From Nostoc sp. S13 (lineage in GTDB: Bacteria; Cyanobacteriota; Cyanobacteriia; Cyanobacteriales; Nostocaceae): a DNA stretch of 64,000 bases. Each line of letters begins with the position of its first letter. Position 1 is the first letter of the stretch. The notes below the pieces were generated by a model. That model saw nothing but the letters and a program-made list of their open reading frames with translations, made no database searches and was not told the DNA's origin. This document shows, piece by piece, positions 15,266 through 23,610 of this stretch. The position numbers were made by a program, and so were the translations under genes. The DNA lies in contig NZ_JAQYWQ010000012.1 of assembly GCF_029379315.1 (NCBI RefSeq), forward strand, positions 1 through 64,000, given 5' to 3'.

Positions 15266-15517
15266 TTATCGCCCTCCCCTTTGTTCCATAAGCAGAGTGA
15301 TCAAAAGTCTAGCAGGTTTTTCAATACCAATCATTCCAATAAAACTGGGAAGATGCTTGAGCGGTTCAATCCAGGCTCGAAGATCAGGATAGGGTTCCAG
15401 AGAAATCTTACCATCGGCAGCAAGAGCGATGTATGGAAAAACAGCAACATCAGCAATGGTGGGATGTCTCAACTCCAGCCATTTAAGGTCTGCCAAATGG
15501 TCATTTAGTTGCGTCAA
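15266..15517 (-). pseudogene. Glutathione S-transferase C-terminal remnant
   Basis: An 83-codon frame contains LNDHLADLKWLELRHPTIAD, then VAVFPYIALAADGKISLEPY and LRAWIEPLKHLPSFIGM. This is the alpha-helical C-terminal domain of a cyanobacterial GST-like protein (normally about 200 residues). The thioredoxin-fold half that binds glutathione is absent, and the sequence upstream is a repeat. It is most likely a truncated gene; a short expressed peptide is possible but unlikely. Confidence 0.65.
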
Positions 15518-15550
15518 GATGATGATTACTAGACATCTCTGAAAAAGAAT

Positions 15551-15578
15551 GTAGAGACGCGAAGTTTCGCGTCTCTAC
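15551..15578. repeat. Perfect 13-bp palindrome
   Basis: GTAGAGACGCGAA and TTCGCGTCTCTAC form a 13-bp stem with a GT loop. This hairpin is a common dispersed repeat in cyanobacteria. It lies between the GST remnant and the LOG-like gene, without a T run, so it is not a clear terminator. Confidence 0.8.
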
Positions 15579-15639
15579 AAGGGTTCTAGATAACGCATAT
15601 TTAATTTCACCAGATGTCTACTGATTCACCAATTACCAA

Positions 15640-16128
15640 TTAGTATAAAATTGTTTTTACGGTAGCGATCGCCTGCTCCACACTTTCCACAATATAAACA
15701 TTTTCTGGTGACAGTTTTTTGAAGAAAACTTTGCTTTCTTCATTGTTAGTCAACAAAATTACTTGCTTATTTGCTTTCAAAGCTAGGGCAACTTCTGAAG
15801 CCGTTCCTGCACCCATCCCGCAGACAATTATTACATGACTGGTGAGAACATTAATATTGTTTCTAGCATTACCCATATCTGTGAAAATAGCAATATCCAC
15901 CCAAGAGGAAATACCATCCTGATTATCACCCGGAAGAATACCAATAGTTAAACCGTCAGCAGATTTTGCACCTTTACTTACTGCATCCATTACCCCTGCA
16001 TTTCTACCACCAGTCAGTAAAATCCATCCTTGTTTGGCAATCAGTTGACCTAATCTATAAGCATTTTCTAAATCATTTGCTGTCGCATTTTCTCCCCTAC
16101 CCATAACCCCAATAATAATTTTTCGCAT
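15640..16128 (-). CDS. LOG-like / TIGR00725 family nucleotide-binding protein
   Basis: A 162-residue Rossmann-type protein starting MRKIIIGVMGRGE. It has TGGRNAGVMDAVSKGA and CGMGAGTASEVALALKA, the glycine-rich loops of the SLOG/LOG superfamily. The strict LOG catalytic motif PGGxGTxxE is here CGMGAGTASE, so cytokinin-riboside phosphoribohydrolase activity is uncertain. It fits the TIGR00725 group of uncharacterised bacterial proteins. It is a single gene with no operon partner. Confidence 0.8.
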   Translation of the reverse strand: MRKIIIGVMGRGENATANDLENAYRLGQLIAKQGWILLTGGRNAGVMDAVSKGAKSADGLTIGILPGDNQDGISSWVDIAIFTDMGNARNNINVLTSHVIIVCGMGAGTASEVALALKANKQVILLTNNEESKVFFKKLSPENVYIVESVEQAIATVKTILY

Positions 16129-16325
16129 AGAATTTCAGATGATAGCGGTTTTCACGGACAAAGAAGCAGAATGTTCTAAAGCACTTATCAATTTGATGTT
16201 AAGTTTATTGACTTGCTTGTTCATTACTCAAGCATTTTGATAAAAAATAATACAAAATAATCTTTTTTCAGAGATTTTATGTTTTTATTTCTTAATAATT
16301 CTCACTAGCGATCGCTACATTAATA

Positions 16326-17666
16326 ATGTTGTACCGAAAGCCAATAAACAAGTTACAAAAATTCATCCAAAAACAAAGTTATTTCCATATAGGGGTTTTC
16401 CTAGCAACTCTGTTGAGCATCATATTGTTCAGTTGGGTAGCACTTTCGCAGCAACCAGTTACCCTGAATCTGTTAATGACTGCCCCTGATGCCCAACCTT
16501 GGAGGCAGGGTTTGATTAGAGACTTCGAGGCTGAAAACCCAGGTATTCGGATTAACCTGGTTGAAGGGCCGAATGCCACAAATTTGCTCGAAGACCTGTA
16601 TACCTCATCTTTTATCTTGGGTGAATCCCCTTATGACCTGATCAATATGGATGTCATCTGGACATCCAAGTTTGCAGCTGCTAGATGGTTACTACCCCTA
16701 GACGATCGCATTTCTAAAGAGGAGTTGGCAGCATTTTCATCCCAGGATGTAGAAGGGGGACGTTATCAAGACAAGCTGTACCGCATTCCAGTGCGTTCCG
16801 ACGTGGGAATGCTCTACTACCGAGAAGATTTAATCAAACAAGCAGGATTGAAACCGCCAGAAACCTTTGATGATTTGATCCGAATTTCCCAAGTCTTGCA
16901 GAAGAAAAAGGAGGTGAATTGGGGCTATGTTTGGCAGGGTCGCCAATATGAAGGACTGGTGGCGATGTTTGCGGAAGTCCTCAATGGCTTTGGTGCCTTC
17001 TGGGTTAATCCCGACACGCTCGAAGTTGGACTAGATCGACCAGAAACATTACGAGCCATTGAGTTTCTGCGTAGTACCGTTAGGGAAGGTGTTTCTCCTC
17101 CTGGAGTCACCACCTACCAAGAAGAAGACACCCGACGCTTGTTTCAAAGTGGTCAAGTAGCGTTTTTACGCAGTTGGCCCTATGCGTGGCCTTTAGCCCA
17201 AGCAGAAAATTCGCCAATCCGGGGCAAAATTGCGATTAAACCGATGGTTCATGCTCCTGGTAAGAGAGGAGCGGCTTGTCTTGGGGGCTGGGGTTTAGGG
17301 ATTGCTAAATCTTCTCAACATCCTGAAGAAGCTTGGAAAGCAATTCAGTATTTTACCAGTCGGGAAGCACAGCGCCGATTCATTTTCAGTGCAGGCTATG
17401 TGCCAAGTCGCCGGGATTTGTTTACAGATCCAGAGATTGTTGCTAAATACCCCCACTATCCGCAGTTATTGGAGGTCGTGGACAATGCAGTTTTACGTCC
17501 GCCGATCGCGCAATATGCCCAGACATCAGATATTTTGCAGCGTTATCTCAGCGCCGCGTTATCCGGTCGGATGAATTCTGAACGAGCAATGCAAGCTGCT
17601 GCTGCTGAAACACGCCGACTACTGGCAGCAGGGCAGGGAGCAGGGGGAATAGGGGAGACAAGATGA
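16326..17666 (+). CDS. Sugar ABC transporter, substrate-binding protein (CUT1 type)
   Basis: A 446-residue family-1 extracellular binding protein. A hydrophobic segment (about 22-42, VFLATLLSIILFSWVAL) serves as signal or anchor; there is no lipobox Cys. The mature part begins VTLNLLMTAPDAQPWRQGLI and contains FEAENPGIRINLVEGP. It also has the SBP pattern YDLINMDVIWTSKFAA and later GGWGLGIAKSSQHPEEAWK. Two permeases and an ATPase follow on the same strand, making a complete importer of the MalEFGK/UgpBAEC class. The substrate is probably a di- or oligosaccharide or polyol and cannot be specified. The C-terminus is poorly conserved (AAGQGAGGIGETR), next to a repeat. Confidence 0.9.
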   Translation: MLYRKPINKLQKFIQKQSYFHIGVFLATLLSIILFSWVALSQQPVTLNLLMTAPDAQPWRQGLIRDFEAENPGIRINLVEGPNATNLLEDLYTSSFILGESPYDLINMDVIWTSKFAAARWLLPLDDRISKEELAAFSSQDVEGGRYQDKLYRIPVRSDVGMLYYREDLIKQAGLKPPETFDDLIRISQVLQKKKEVNWGYVWQGRQYEGLVAMFAEVLNGFGAFWVNPDTLEVGLDRPETLRAIEFLRSTVREGVSPPGVTTYQEEDTRRLFQSGQVAFLRSWPYAWPLAQAENSPIRGKIAIKPMVHAPGKRGAACLGGWGLGIAKSSQHPEEAWKAIQYFTSREAQRRFIFSAGYVPSRRDLFTDPEIVAKYPHYPQLLEVVDNAVLRPPIAQYAQTSDILQRYLSAALSGRMNSERAMQAAAAETRRLLAAGQGAGGIGETR

Positions 17667-17728
17667 CTTAAGTGAGAACTTGCAACAAGTCTTTGCTCTT
17701 GTCCGCAATTCTGCTTGTCCTCTTTCTC

Positions 17729-17776
17729 ATGCCCAATGCCCAATGCCCAATGCCCAATGCCCAATGCCCAATGCCC
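17729..17776. repeat. Heptanucleotide tandem repeat (ATGCCCA)n
   Basis: About seven copies of the 7-bp unit ATGCCCA lie between the binding-protein and first permease genes of the sugar importer. These short tandem heptamers are typical of heterocystous cyanobacteria. They lengthen the operon spacer to 125 bases. Confidence 0.9.
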
Positions 17777-17791
17777 TATAACAAATAACAA

Positions 17792-18703
17792 ATGACAAAT
17801 TTACATACACTCCGAAGTCGGGAAGAACAGACAGCCTGGATCTTACTAACACCCGCATTGCTGCTACTGTTGTTTGTATTTGCCTACCCGATTTTAGGAG
17901 CATTCTGGTTAAGCGTATTTACTAGAAATCTGGGAACAGAGCTACAACCCGTATTCTCTGGTTTGGACAATTATGTACGGATGGCGGGCGATGGTCGTTT
18001 CTGGCAGAGTTTGTGGGCGACAACCGTGTTCACAACAGCATCAGTAATCTCAGAACTACTGCTAGGACTGGGGATTGCCCTAGTTCTCAACCAGGCGTTT
18101 TTTGGGCGGGGGATAGTGCGTACAACCGCCATTATACCTTGGGCTTTGCCTACCTCTCTGATTGGTCTGGCGTGGGCTTGGATTTTTAACGATCAGTTTG
18201 GGGTTGTGAACGATATTCTGCGGCGATTGGGGCTGATTGAGACTGGAATTAACTGGTTAGGAGATCCAACGCTGGCGATGATAGCAGTGGTTTTTGCTGA
18301 TGTTTGGAAAACTACGCCGTTTATCAGTATCTTATTGCTAGCTGGGTTGCAGTCGATATCACAAGACCTCTATGAAGCTTACTCGGTCGATGGGGCAAAT
18401 GCTTGGCAAAGCTTCCGCAATATTACCCTGCCACTGCTACTGCCGCAAATCTTAATTGCAGTGCTATTTCGCTTTGCTCAAGCTTTCGGGATTTTCGACT
18501 TAATTGCCGTGATGACCGGGGGTGGCCCTGGTGGCGCTACTGAAGTGGTGTCATTATACATTTACTCCACAGTGATGCGGTACTTAGATTTTGGTTATGG
18601 AGCAGCCCTTGTAGTAGTGACATTTTTAATCTTGATTGCGGCGGTGGCGATCGCTAGTTTCTTGCTTAACAAATACCGTGCTAAAACATCAGGAGCCATT
18701 TAA
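17792..18703 (+). CDS. Sugar ABC transporter permease (MalF/UgpA type)
   Basis: A 303-residue inner-membrane permease with about six membrane helices, beginning at AWILLTPALLLLLFVFAYPI. The cytoplasmic coupling loop reads YEAYSVDGANAWQSFRNITLPLL, the EAA motif that contacts the ATPase. The ATG at 17792 comes right after the heptamer repeat, and no strong Shine-Dalgarno is visible, so translation may depend on read-through from the upstream gene. The next permease begins four bases after the stop. Confidence 0.93.
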   Translation: MTNLHTLRSREEQTAWILLTPALLLLLFVFAYPILGAFWLSVFTRNLGTELQPVFSGLDNYVRMAGDGRFWQSLWATTVFTTASVISELLLGLGIALVLNQAFFGRGIVRTTAIIPWALPTSLIGLAWAWIFNDQFGVVNDILRRLGLIETGINWLGDPTLAMIAVVFADVWKTTPFISILLLAGLQSISQDLYEAYSVDGANAWQSFRNITLPLLLPQILIAVLFRFAQAFGIFDLIAVMTGGGPGGATEVVSLYIYSTVMRYLDFGYGAALVVVTFLILIAAVAIASFLLNKYRAKTSGAI

Positions 18704-18706
18704 CCC

Positions 18707-19591
18707 ATGAGTGTAACTCCACAAGCAGTTCCAACGATTCCAAGACGAACAGATAAAACCAAGTTTTCTCTTAAAAAAATCTTGCTGTCCATAATAGTTG
18801 TATTAGTGGTGCTATTCAGCCTAGCTCCAGCCTTATGGCAATTGCTAACCTCGTTTAAAGTGAATGAAGATATTGCCGCCGTTCCTACTGTCTATTTTCC
18901 CACACGATTCACTTTCAATCACTACATTGAGTTATTCACCCGTCGTCCATTTTGGCGCTACATCTTCAACAGTGCCTTTGTGTCGATTACTTCCACAGCT
19001 GTAGCTTTAGCGATCGGCGCACCTGCGGCTTATGCCCTCGCACGGTTACGCCCTTGGGGTGAACGAGTTATCCTCGCCAGCATTCTGATTGTTACCTTAT
19101 TTCCGGGAATTCTGTTGTTCTTAGGACTGTTAGAAATTATCCAGGCGCTTAGACTGGGCAACAATTATCTGGCGCTGATTATACCCTATACTGCCATCAA
19201 TTTGCCGCTAACAATTTTAGTACTTAGAAGCTTTTTTCAACAATTGCCAAAAGATTTGGAAGATTCCGCTAGGGTCGATGGCTATAACACTTTTCAACTA
19301 CTATGGCAAATCGTGCTGCCCATGACGCTTCCCGCCTTAGTGACTACTGGAATCCTCACCTTTATTTTTGCTTGGAACGAGTTTATTTTCGCTCTCACGT
19401 TTATGACTCGTGAAGAATTAAAGACAATTCCCGTTGCTGCTGCTCAGTTGGGTGGTGCGACAATATATGAAATTCCCTACGGCCCGATCGCTGCTGCTAC
19501 TGTCGTCGGGACATTACCGCTAATTTTACTAGTTTTGTTTTTCCAGCGCCGCATTGTCCAAGGTCTGACTGCTGGCGCTGTCAAAGGGTGA
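18707..19591 (+). CDS. Sugar ABC transporter permease (MalG/UgpE type)
   Basis: A 294-residue second permease subunit. A cytoplasmic N-terminus precedes the first helix (LLSIIVVLVVLFSLAPALWQ). The periplasmic start NEDIAAVPTVYFP and the EAA loop LEDSARVDGYNTFQLLWQIVLP are typical of MalG-like proteins. It ends FFQRRIVQGLTAGAVKG, a conserved C-terminus of this group. The gene is spaced four bases from its partner, indicating tight co-expression. Confidence 0.93.
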   Translation: MSVTPQAVPTIPRRTDKTKFSLKKILLSIIVVLVVLFSLAPALWQLLTSFKVNEDIAAVPTVYFPTRFTFNHYIELFTRRPFWRYIFNSAFVSITSTAVALAIGAPAAYALARLRPWGERVILASILIVTLFPGILLFLGLLEIIQALRLGNNYLALIIPYTAINLPLTILVLRSFFQQLPKDLEDSARVDGYNTFQLLWQIVLPMTLPALVTTGILTFIFAWNEFIFALTFMTREELKTIPVAAAQLGGATIYEIPYGPIAAATVVGTLPLILLVLFFQRRIVQGLTAGAVKG

Positions 19592-19647
19592 CATCTCTCC
19601 GTCCTAAAGGACGAAGCTTCTAAGAATCACTTCTGATAAAAATCAAA

Positions 19648-20745
19648 ATGGCTAAACTCGAACTCAAAAACTTGAATAAAACCTATAATCCTAAAGTCGT
19701 CCCTGTCAAAGACGTTAGCTTAACTGTAGATAACGATGAGTTTCTCACTTTACTTGGCCCTTCTGGCTGTGGCAAATCCACCGTCCTACGCATGATTGCG
19801 GGTCTTGAAGAACCGACTCGCGGTCAGATCAAGATTGGAGAGGTGGATGTCACCTATAAGCGAGCAAGCGATCGCAACATTGCAATGGTATTTCAAAGCT
19901 ATGCACTCTATCCTCACATGACAGTGTACGAAAACCTTGCTTCTGGACTCAAGTTGAAAAAAGTACCACCTACAGAAATTAAACAGCGAGTGGCAGAAGT
20001 GGCAGAAGTTTTAGGATTAGCAGAGTTAATGAACCGCAAGCCTGGTCACATGTCTGGAGGTCAACGGCAGCGAGTTGCTGTCGGACGTGCTTTGGTGCGT
20101 AATGCTGATGTGTACCTGCTGGATGAACCTTTAAGTAACCTAGATGCACTATTGCGGGAAAGAGTCCGAGCCGATATCAAGCAAATTTTTGCAGCACAAA
20201 AAGTGCCAGTTGTCTACGTCACCCACGACCAAACCGAAGCGATGACGCTCTCCACGAAAGTTGCATTGCTCAACGATGGCTATGTCCAGCAACTTGACCC
20301 ACCTGACCGCATCTATAACCATCCAGCTAATCTATTTGTGGCTGGATTTGTTGGTAGTCCGCAAATGAATTTGCTGACTCTACCTTGTAAAGGACAATAC
20401 GCGATCGTGGGTAACTTCCAAGTGCTTCTCCCAGATATACCAACTGTACCACCGCAGATTGTTCTGGGAATCCGCCCAGAAGATGTCCGTATTGCTCAAC
20501 CAGGTGATACCCAGACTATCCAAGGGCGAGTGTTTTTAGTGGAAAACTTGGGTATGCACTATTTGGTCAGTGTCAAGATTGAGGGTTCACAAACCGGAGC
20601 GATTACGGTACGTGCTTTGTTGCCAACAGACCAAAATTGGAGTGGCGAGGATATTACACTAGCATTGCCCCTTGAGGATATTCACTGGTTTGATGTTCAA
20701 TCTGGCCATGCTCTTGTTAAAAGACAAATGTTAGGTGTCAGGTAG
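19648..20745 (+). CDS. Sugar ABC transporter ATPase (MalK/UgpC type)
   Basis: A 365-residue ATP-binding subunit. The Walker A motif GPSGCGKST is near residue 38, the Q-loop reads FQSYALYPHMTV, the signature is MSGGQRQRVAVGRAL and Walker B is VYLLDEPLSNLD. The H-loop follows in YVTHDQTEAM. The C-terminal 130 residues are a TOBE-type regulatory domain with GIRPEDVRI. It completes the importer and follows the second permease by 56 bases. Some cyanobacterial CUT1 systems share one ATPase among several importers, so it might serve others too. Confidence 0.95.
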   Translation: MAKLELKNLNKTYNPKVVPVKDVSLTVDNDEFLTLLGPSGCGKSTVLRMIAGLEEPTRGQIKIGEVDVTYKRASDRNIAMVFQSYALYPHMTVYENLASGLKLKKVPPTEIKQRVAEVAEVLGLAELMNRKPGHMSGGQRQRVAVGRALVRNADVYLLDEPLSNLDALLRERVRADIKQIFAAQKVPVVYVTHDQTEAMTLSTKVALLNDGYVQQLDPPDRIYNHPANLFVAGFVGSPQMNLLTLPCKGQYAIVGNFQVLLPDIPTVPPQIVLGIRPEDVRIAQPGDTQTIQGRVFLVENLGMHYLVSVKIEGSQTGAITVRALLPTDQNWSGEDITLALPLEDIHWFDVQSGHALVKRQMLGVR

Positions 20746-20894
20746 TAAATGGAAAGTGCGAGTTAAACCAGGGAGCCTATGAATGTAAAAATTTGGTATT
20801 CCCAATTCAAGCCAAGCAATCACTAGTTAACCCACAAATTAGTTTTATGTTTTAAAGTAGAAATTAGTTTGATTGAAAGTGTTTGTTACTACCA

Positions 20895-21287
20895 ATGAAA
20901 GTTTTAGGCTTAGTCCTGCCAGTCCTGTTGCTACTAGGCACGCCTGCTATGGCAGTTGAGTTCAAAGGGCAAAACATTGATGGTCAAAAGCTACCTGCTA
21001 GAGCTTACTATTATGCAACTGGTGGGGTCTACAAAGTTCAGGTGCGCTTTCATAACAAACGAGCCACAATTTACTTTGACGACGGCAACCAAACAACTAT
21101 ACAGTTGAACCAGCAAGTAATCACTGACTCAAACAATATTGAAGGTTTTGGAAAACTAGGACAATATCCTGTAAATAGTATATTCAGTGTTGGGTTAGTC
21201 TATGACAATAATTGGCTCGGCAGCAGTGATAGTCAGTTGCAACAATCCAATCCACTAGAGGGGTTGTGGAAAATTAGTTTGGAGTAA
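20895..21287 (+). CDS. Small secreted protein of unknown function
   Basis: From ATG 20895 the protein has 130 residues. The signal peptide MKVLGLVLPVLLLLGTPAMA is probably cleaved before VEFKGQ. The mature part is mostly beta, with YYYATGGVYKVQVRF and ATIYFDDGNQTTIQLNQ, and ends GLWKISLE. I do not recognise a named family. It follows the ABC importer genes after 149 bases and has its own AT-rich upstream region, so it is probably a separate unit. Confidence 0.7.
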   Translation: MKVLGLVLPVLLLLGTPAMAVEFKGQNIDGQKLPARAYYYATGGVYKVQVRFHNKRATIYFDDGNQTTIQLNQQVITDSNNIEGFGKLGQYPVNSIFSVGLVYDNNWLGSSDSQLQQSNPLEGLWKISLE

Positions 21288-21536
21288 GCTGCAATATATT
21301 TTACCCCCCAGCTAGCGCCGTCTCCCCGATGCCTTGGGCTACGGTGTACATACAAGTCGGAAAAATCTCATCTACCAAAGATTTGCAGTGAAGCAGCGCT
21401 ACGGGAGGGTTTCCCTCCGCAGGCGACTCCTGAACCCGTTCGCGTAGCGTCTCCGATAGGAGAAGGGTGCGTTACGCTGGCGTGACAAAGCTAAATTGTT
21501 GCAATCATAGCGCAATACAGTTCAGTTAAGCATTTC
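21288..21536. repeat. Interspersed GC-rich repeat cluster
   Basis: A mosaic of palindromic segments (GCTACGGGAGGGTTTCCCTCC, then GTTCGCGTAGCGTCTCCGATAGG with GAGAAGGGTGCG) without coding potential. It is the same class as the clusters near 3.6 kb and 14.3 kb. Confidence 0.6.
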
Positions 21537-21580
21537 TTGCTTCTCTTGCTTCTCTTGCTTCTCTTGCTTCTCTTCCTTTG
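21537..21580. repeat. 9-bp tandem repeat (CTTGCTTCT)n
   Basis: About 4.7 copies of a 9-bp unit CTTGCTTCT, followed by the related CTTTGCGTCCTTTGCGG. It encodes a poly-leucine run in one frame, which I take as chance. Confidence 0.8.
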
Positions 21581-21659
21581 CGTCCTTTGCGGTTCGTTAA
21601 AAAAATTGACTTTGACAAAGAGTTTTAGCCTTAACCCAAGCGTATTGAATCATAGCGAA

Positions 21660-21781
21660 CTCATTCGTTATTTCGGCGGACTCATTTGTTATTTCGGCGA
21701 ACTCATTTGTTATTTCGGCGGACTCATTTGTTATTTCGGCGATGCCTACGGCTGCTACGCCGGAGCATTTGTTATTTCAGC
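21660..21781. repeat. 21-bp tandem repeat, second locus of the family
   Basis: Five units with the core CTCATTTGTTATTTCGGCG. This is the reverse complement of the unit found at 6785-6978. A nested insert, GATGCCTACGGCTGCTACGCC, separates the last unit from the others, matching the nested inserts at the first locus. Confidence 0.85.
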
Positions 21782-21913
21782 GTGTCCATAACGCAGCCTA
21801 CGAAACTACTAAAAGAGTTGAAACCTATGCTGGTCATACTTGTGTGTACACACCAGGAACTCACGGAGAGGGACAGGTGAAAGCGTAGCATAACCTTTCT
21901 TGAGGTTTTTTAT

Positions 21914-23482
21914 TTAAATCACAAATGGTTCAAGTTCGCGGTTATACCACTGATCTTCTATCCGTTCAGCGATCAGTGGTCTAATGATAAACTTGGGTGG
22001 GCTACCATCCAGAACATCAATCCGCACACATGAGTAAGGCAGTCGGTTCTGAGAATTGTAGTCATGACGACCCACAAAAAGCATTGAATCTGCAACTTTC
22101 CGAATGGGTTTACCTGCAATTTCCGCAAAAGTCTCCATCAATTCAGTCCCCCCTTGTCGTTGATAACGAGGACGATGACCACTACCACCAGAGATAATGC
22201 AGTTAATGTGAGAGTCAGCAAATCCGGTATCAGTTGTGCAAAGATGCTCGAAACAGTGAGCGTGACCATTTAAAATCAAATCCACTATGGGACGTTCTTT
22301 AATTAGAGAACCAAGATTTTGTGCCACTTGTTCAAATACCCAGCGCAAGCGGTGGCGAACCGCCAAAGTTTGTGCCTGATTCCACTTGGTAGCTTCTGTG
22401 ACGTAGGGTGGATGGTGGAAAAAGATTACACGTCCGCGCACCTCCAAGGTGTTCCAAGATTCGATTAGTCTGCTTCGCAACCATTCAAGTTGTTCAAAAT
22501 CGATCGCAGGTATTTTCTGAGATGCTAGTTGTTTTTCAATATCGATTTTGATCTCGTTTATTTGGTCTAATTTGGCACTAAGCTCATCAAGTTGTTCCGC
22601 ATCGGTGGGTTTATGTGGGTTGAGGCGATCGCATATTCCCAAAATCTGCAATTCTTCTTGATCTATTTCCTGGCGACGCTTTTGCAATTGCCGGCGGTAA
22701 ATTTCCCCATCTTGAGTTGCAGGTAAAGGTGATGGTGTATTAAAAGTGTTGGAATCTAAAGCGAAAAAATCAATCCCGCCGTAACGGAAAGTGTAATAAC
22801 GATTGGGTAAACGGGTAAAATGTCCAGGTTCATAACGTAAACAGCGCCCTGTGTCAGTCTTAGCAGTGTAGTGTTGATCTAAATGACGTTCTAATTCTGG
22901 GGAAGACATCGCCCCTGTATAGTCCAAAAACGCCCGTGCATATGCATCCCCTTGATATGATCCATGCCAGCCAATTTCAATATCTTTGTAGCGCAACAAG
23001 CGACGCAGTGGTAACGTAGTTCCAGCCAGCCAACGGTAGATTAACGGCACATCGTAGTAATCATGATTACCAAGTACTGGCAAGAATGGCAGATTAAACA
23101 TCATGCAATCGTAAGAAATGCCTTTGGGGTTGTCGCCACCGACAAGAAATTCCCGGTAAGGCTCAATAAAGTTTGCCGAGTAATATTCTTGGGAACCCAC
23201 CACATAAATTACATCGCCTGTGTGCAACACAAAACTGCAATCATCGCGGTGAGGCAGCATCAGTTCAGCAACTTTTCGTTGGGGGTGGTGCCGAGAATGG
23301 GATTTGGTGCCGGAATCACCGATAACCATAAACGAAAATTCTGGACTATCCTGCCTGCGATCGTCAATCACTATGCTGGTTTGGTCAATTCCTCGTTGCA
23401 CAAAACTGGGATGCATCCACCGCACCCGTTCCTTCATTTTTTGAATTTTTACAGGAATCGGTGGCTCGGAAATTAATTTCAT
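21914..23482 (-). CDS. Calcineurin-like metallophosphoesterase
   Basis: A 522-residue protein from ATG 23482. A TTG eight codons earlier is possible but less likely. The metal-binding blocks appear in order: FMVIGDSGT, LHTGDVIY, LPVLGNHDYYD, VIFFHHPPY and NGHAHCFEHL. All residues for a two-metal phosphoesterase site are present. An internal segment (about residues 260-330, RRQLQKRRQEIDQEELQIL) is a predicted coiled coil interrupting the catalytic domain. There is no signal peptide, so it is probably cytoplasmic. The substrate is unknown. Confidence 0.88.
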   Translation of the reverse strand: MKLISEPPIPVKIQKMKERVRWMHPSFVQRGIDQTSIVIDDRRQDSPEFSFMVIGDSGTKSHSRHHPQRKVAELMLPHRDDCSFVLHTGDVIYVVGSQEYYSANFIEPYREFLVGGDNPKGISYDCMMFNLPFLPVLGNHDYYDVPLIYRWLAGTTLPLRRLLRYKDIEIGWHGSYQGDAYARAFLDYTGAMSSPELERHLDQHYTAKTDTGRCLRYEPGHFTRLPNRYYTFRYGGIDFFALDSNTFNTPSPLPATQDGEIYRRQLQKRRQEIDQEELQILGICDRLNPHKPTDAEQLDELSAKLDQINEIKIDIEKQLASQKIPAIDFEQLEWLRSRLIESWNTLEVRGRVIFFHHPPYVTEATKWNQAQTLAVRHRLRWVFEQVAQNLGSLIKERPIVDLILNGHAHCFEHLCTTDTGFADSHINCIISGGSGHRPRYQRQGGTELMETFAEIAGKPIRKVADSMLFVGRHDYNSQNRLPYSCVRIDVLDGSPPKFIIRPLIAERIEDQWYNRELEPFVI

Positions 23483-23610
23483 GGCTGATAACTCTTGAAT
23501 GCCCAACGCATATGCCGATTGTAACGAAATAATAAGAGTTTTATTTTAAATCTCGTTTCCAGACACTGCTAGACAAGTATGATCATAATAAACATAATAC
23601 TCATGCATCT

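Noticed and set aside
21537-21791. 84-codon plus-strand frame
   Set aside because: It is composed wholly of the 9-bp and 21-bp tandem repeats (poly-Leu then ICYFGG units).
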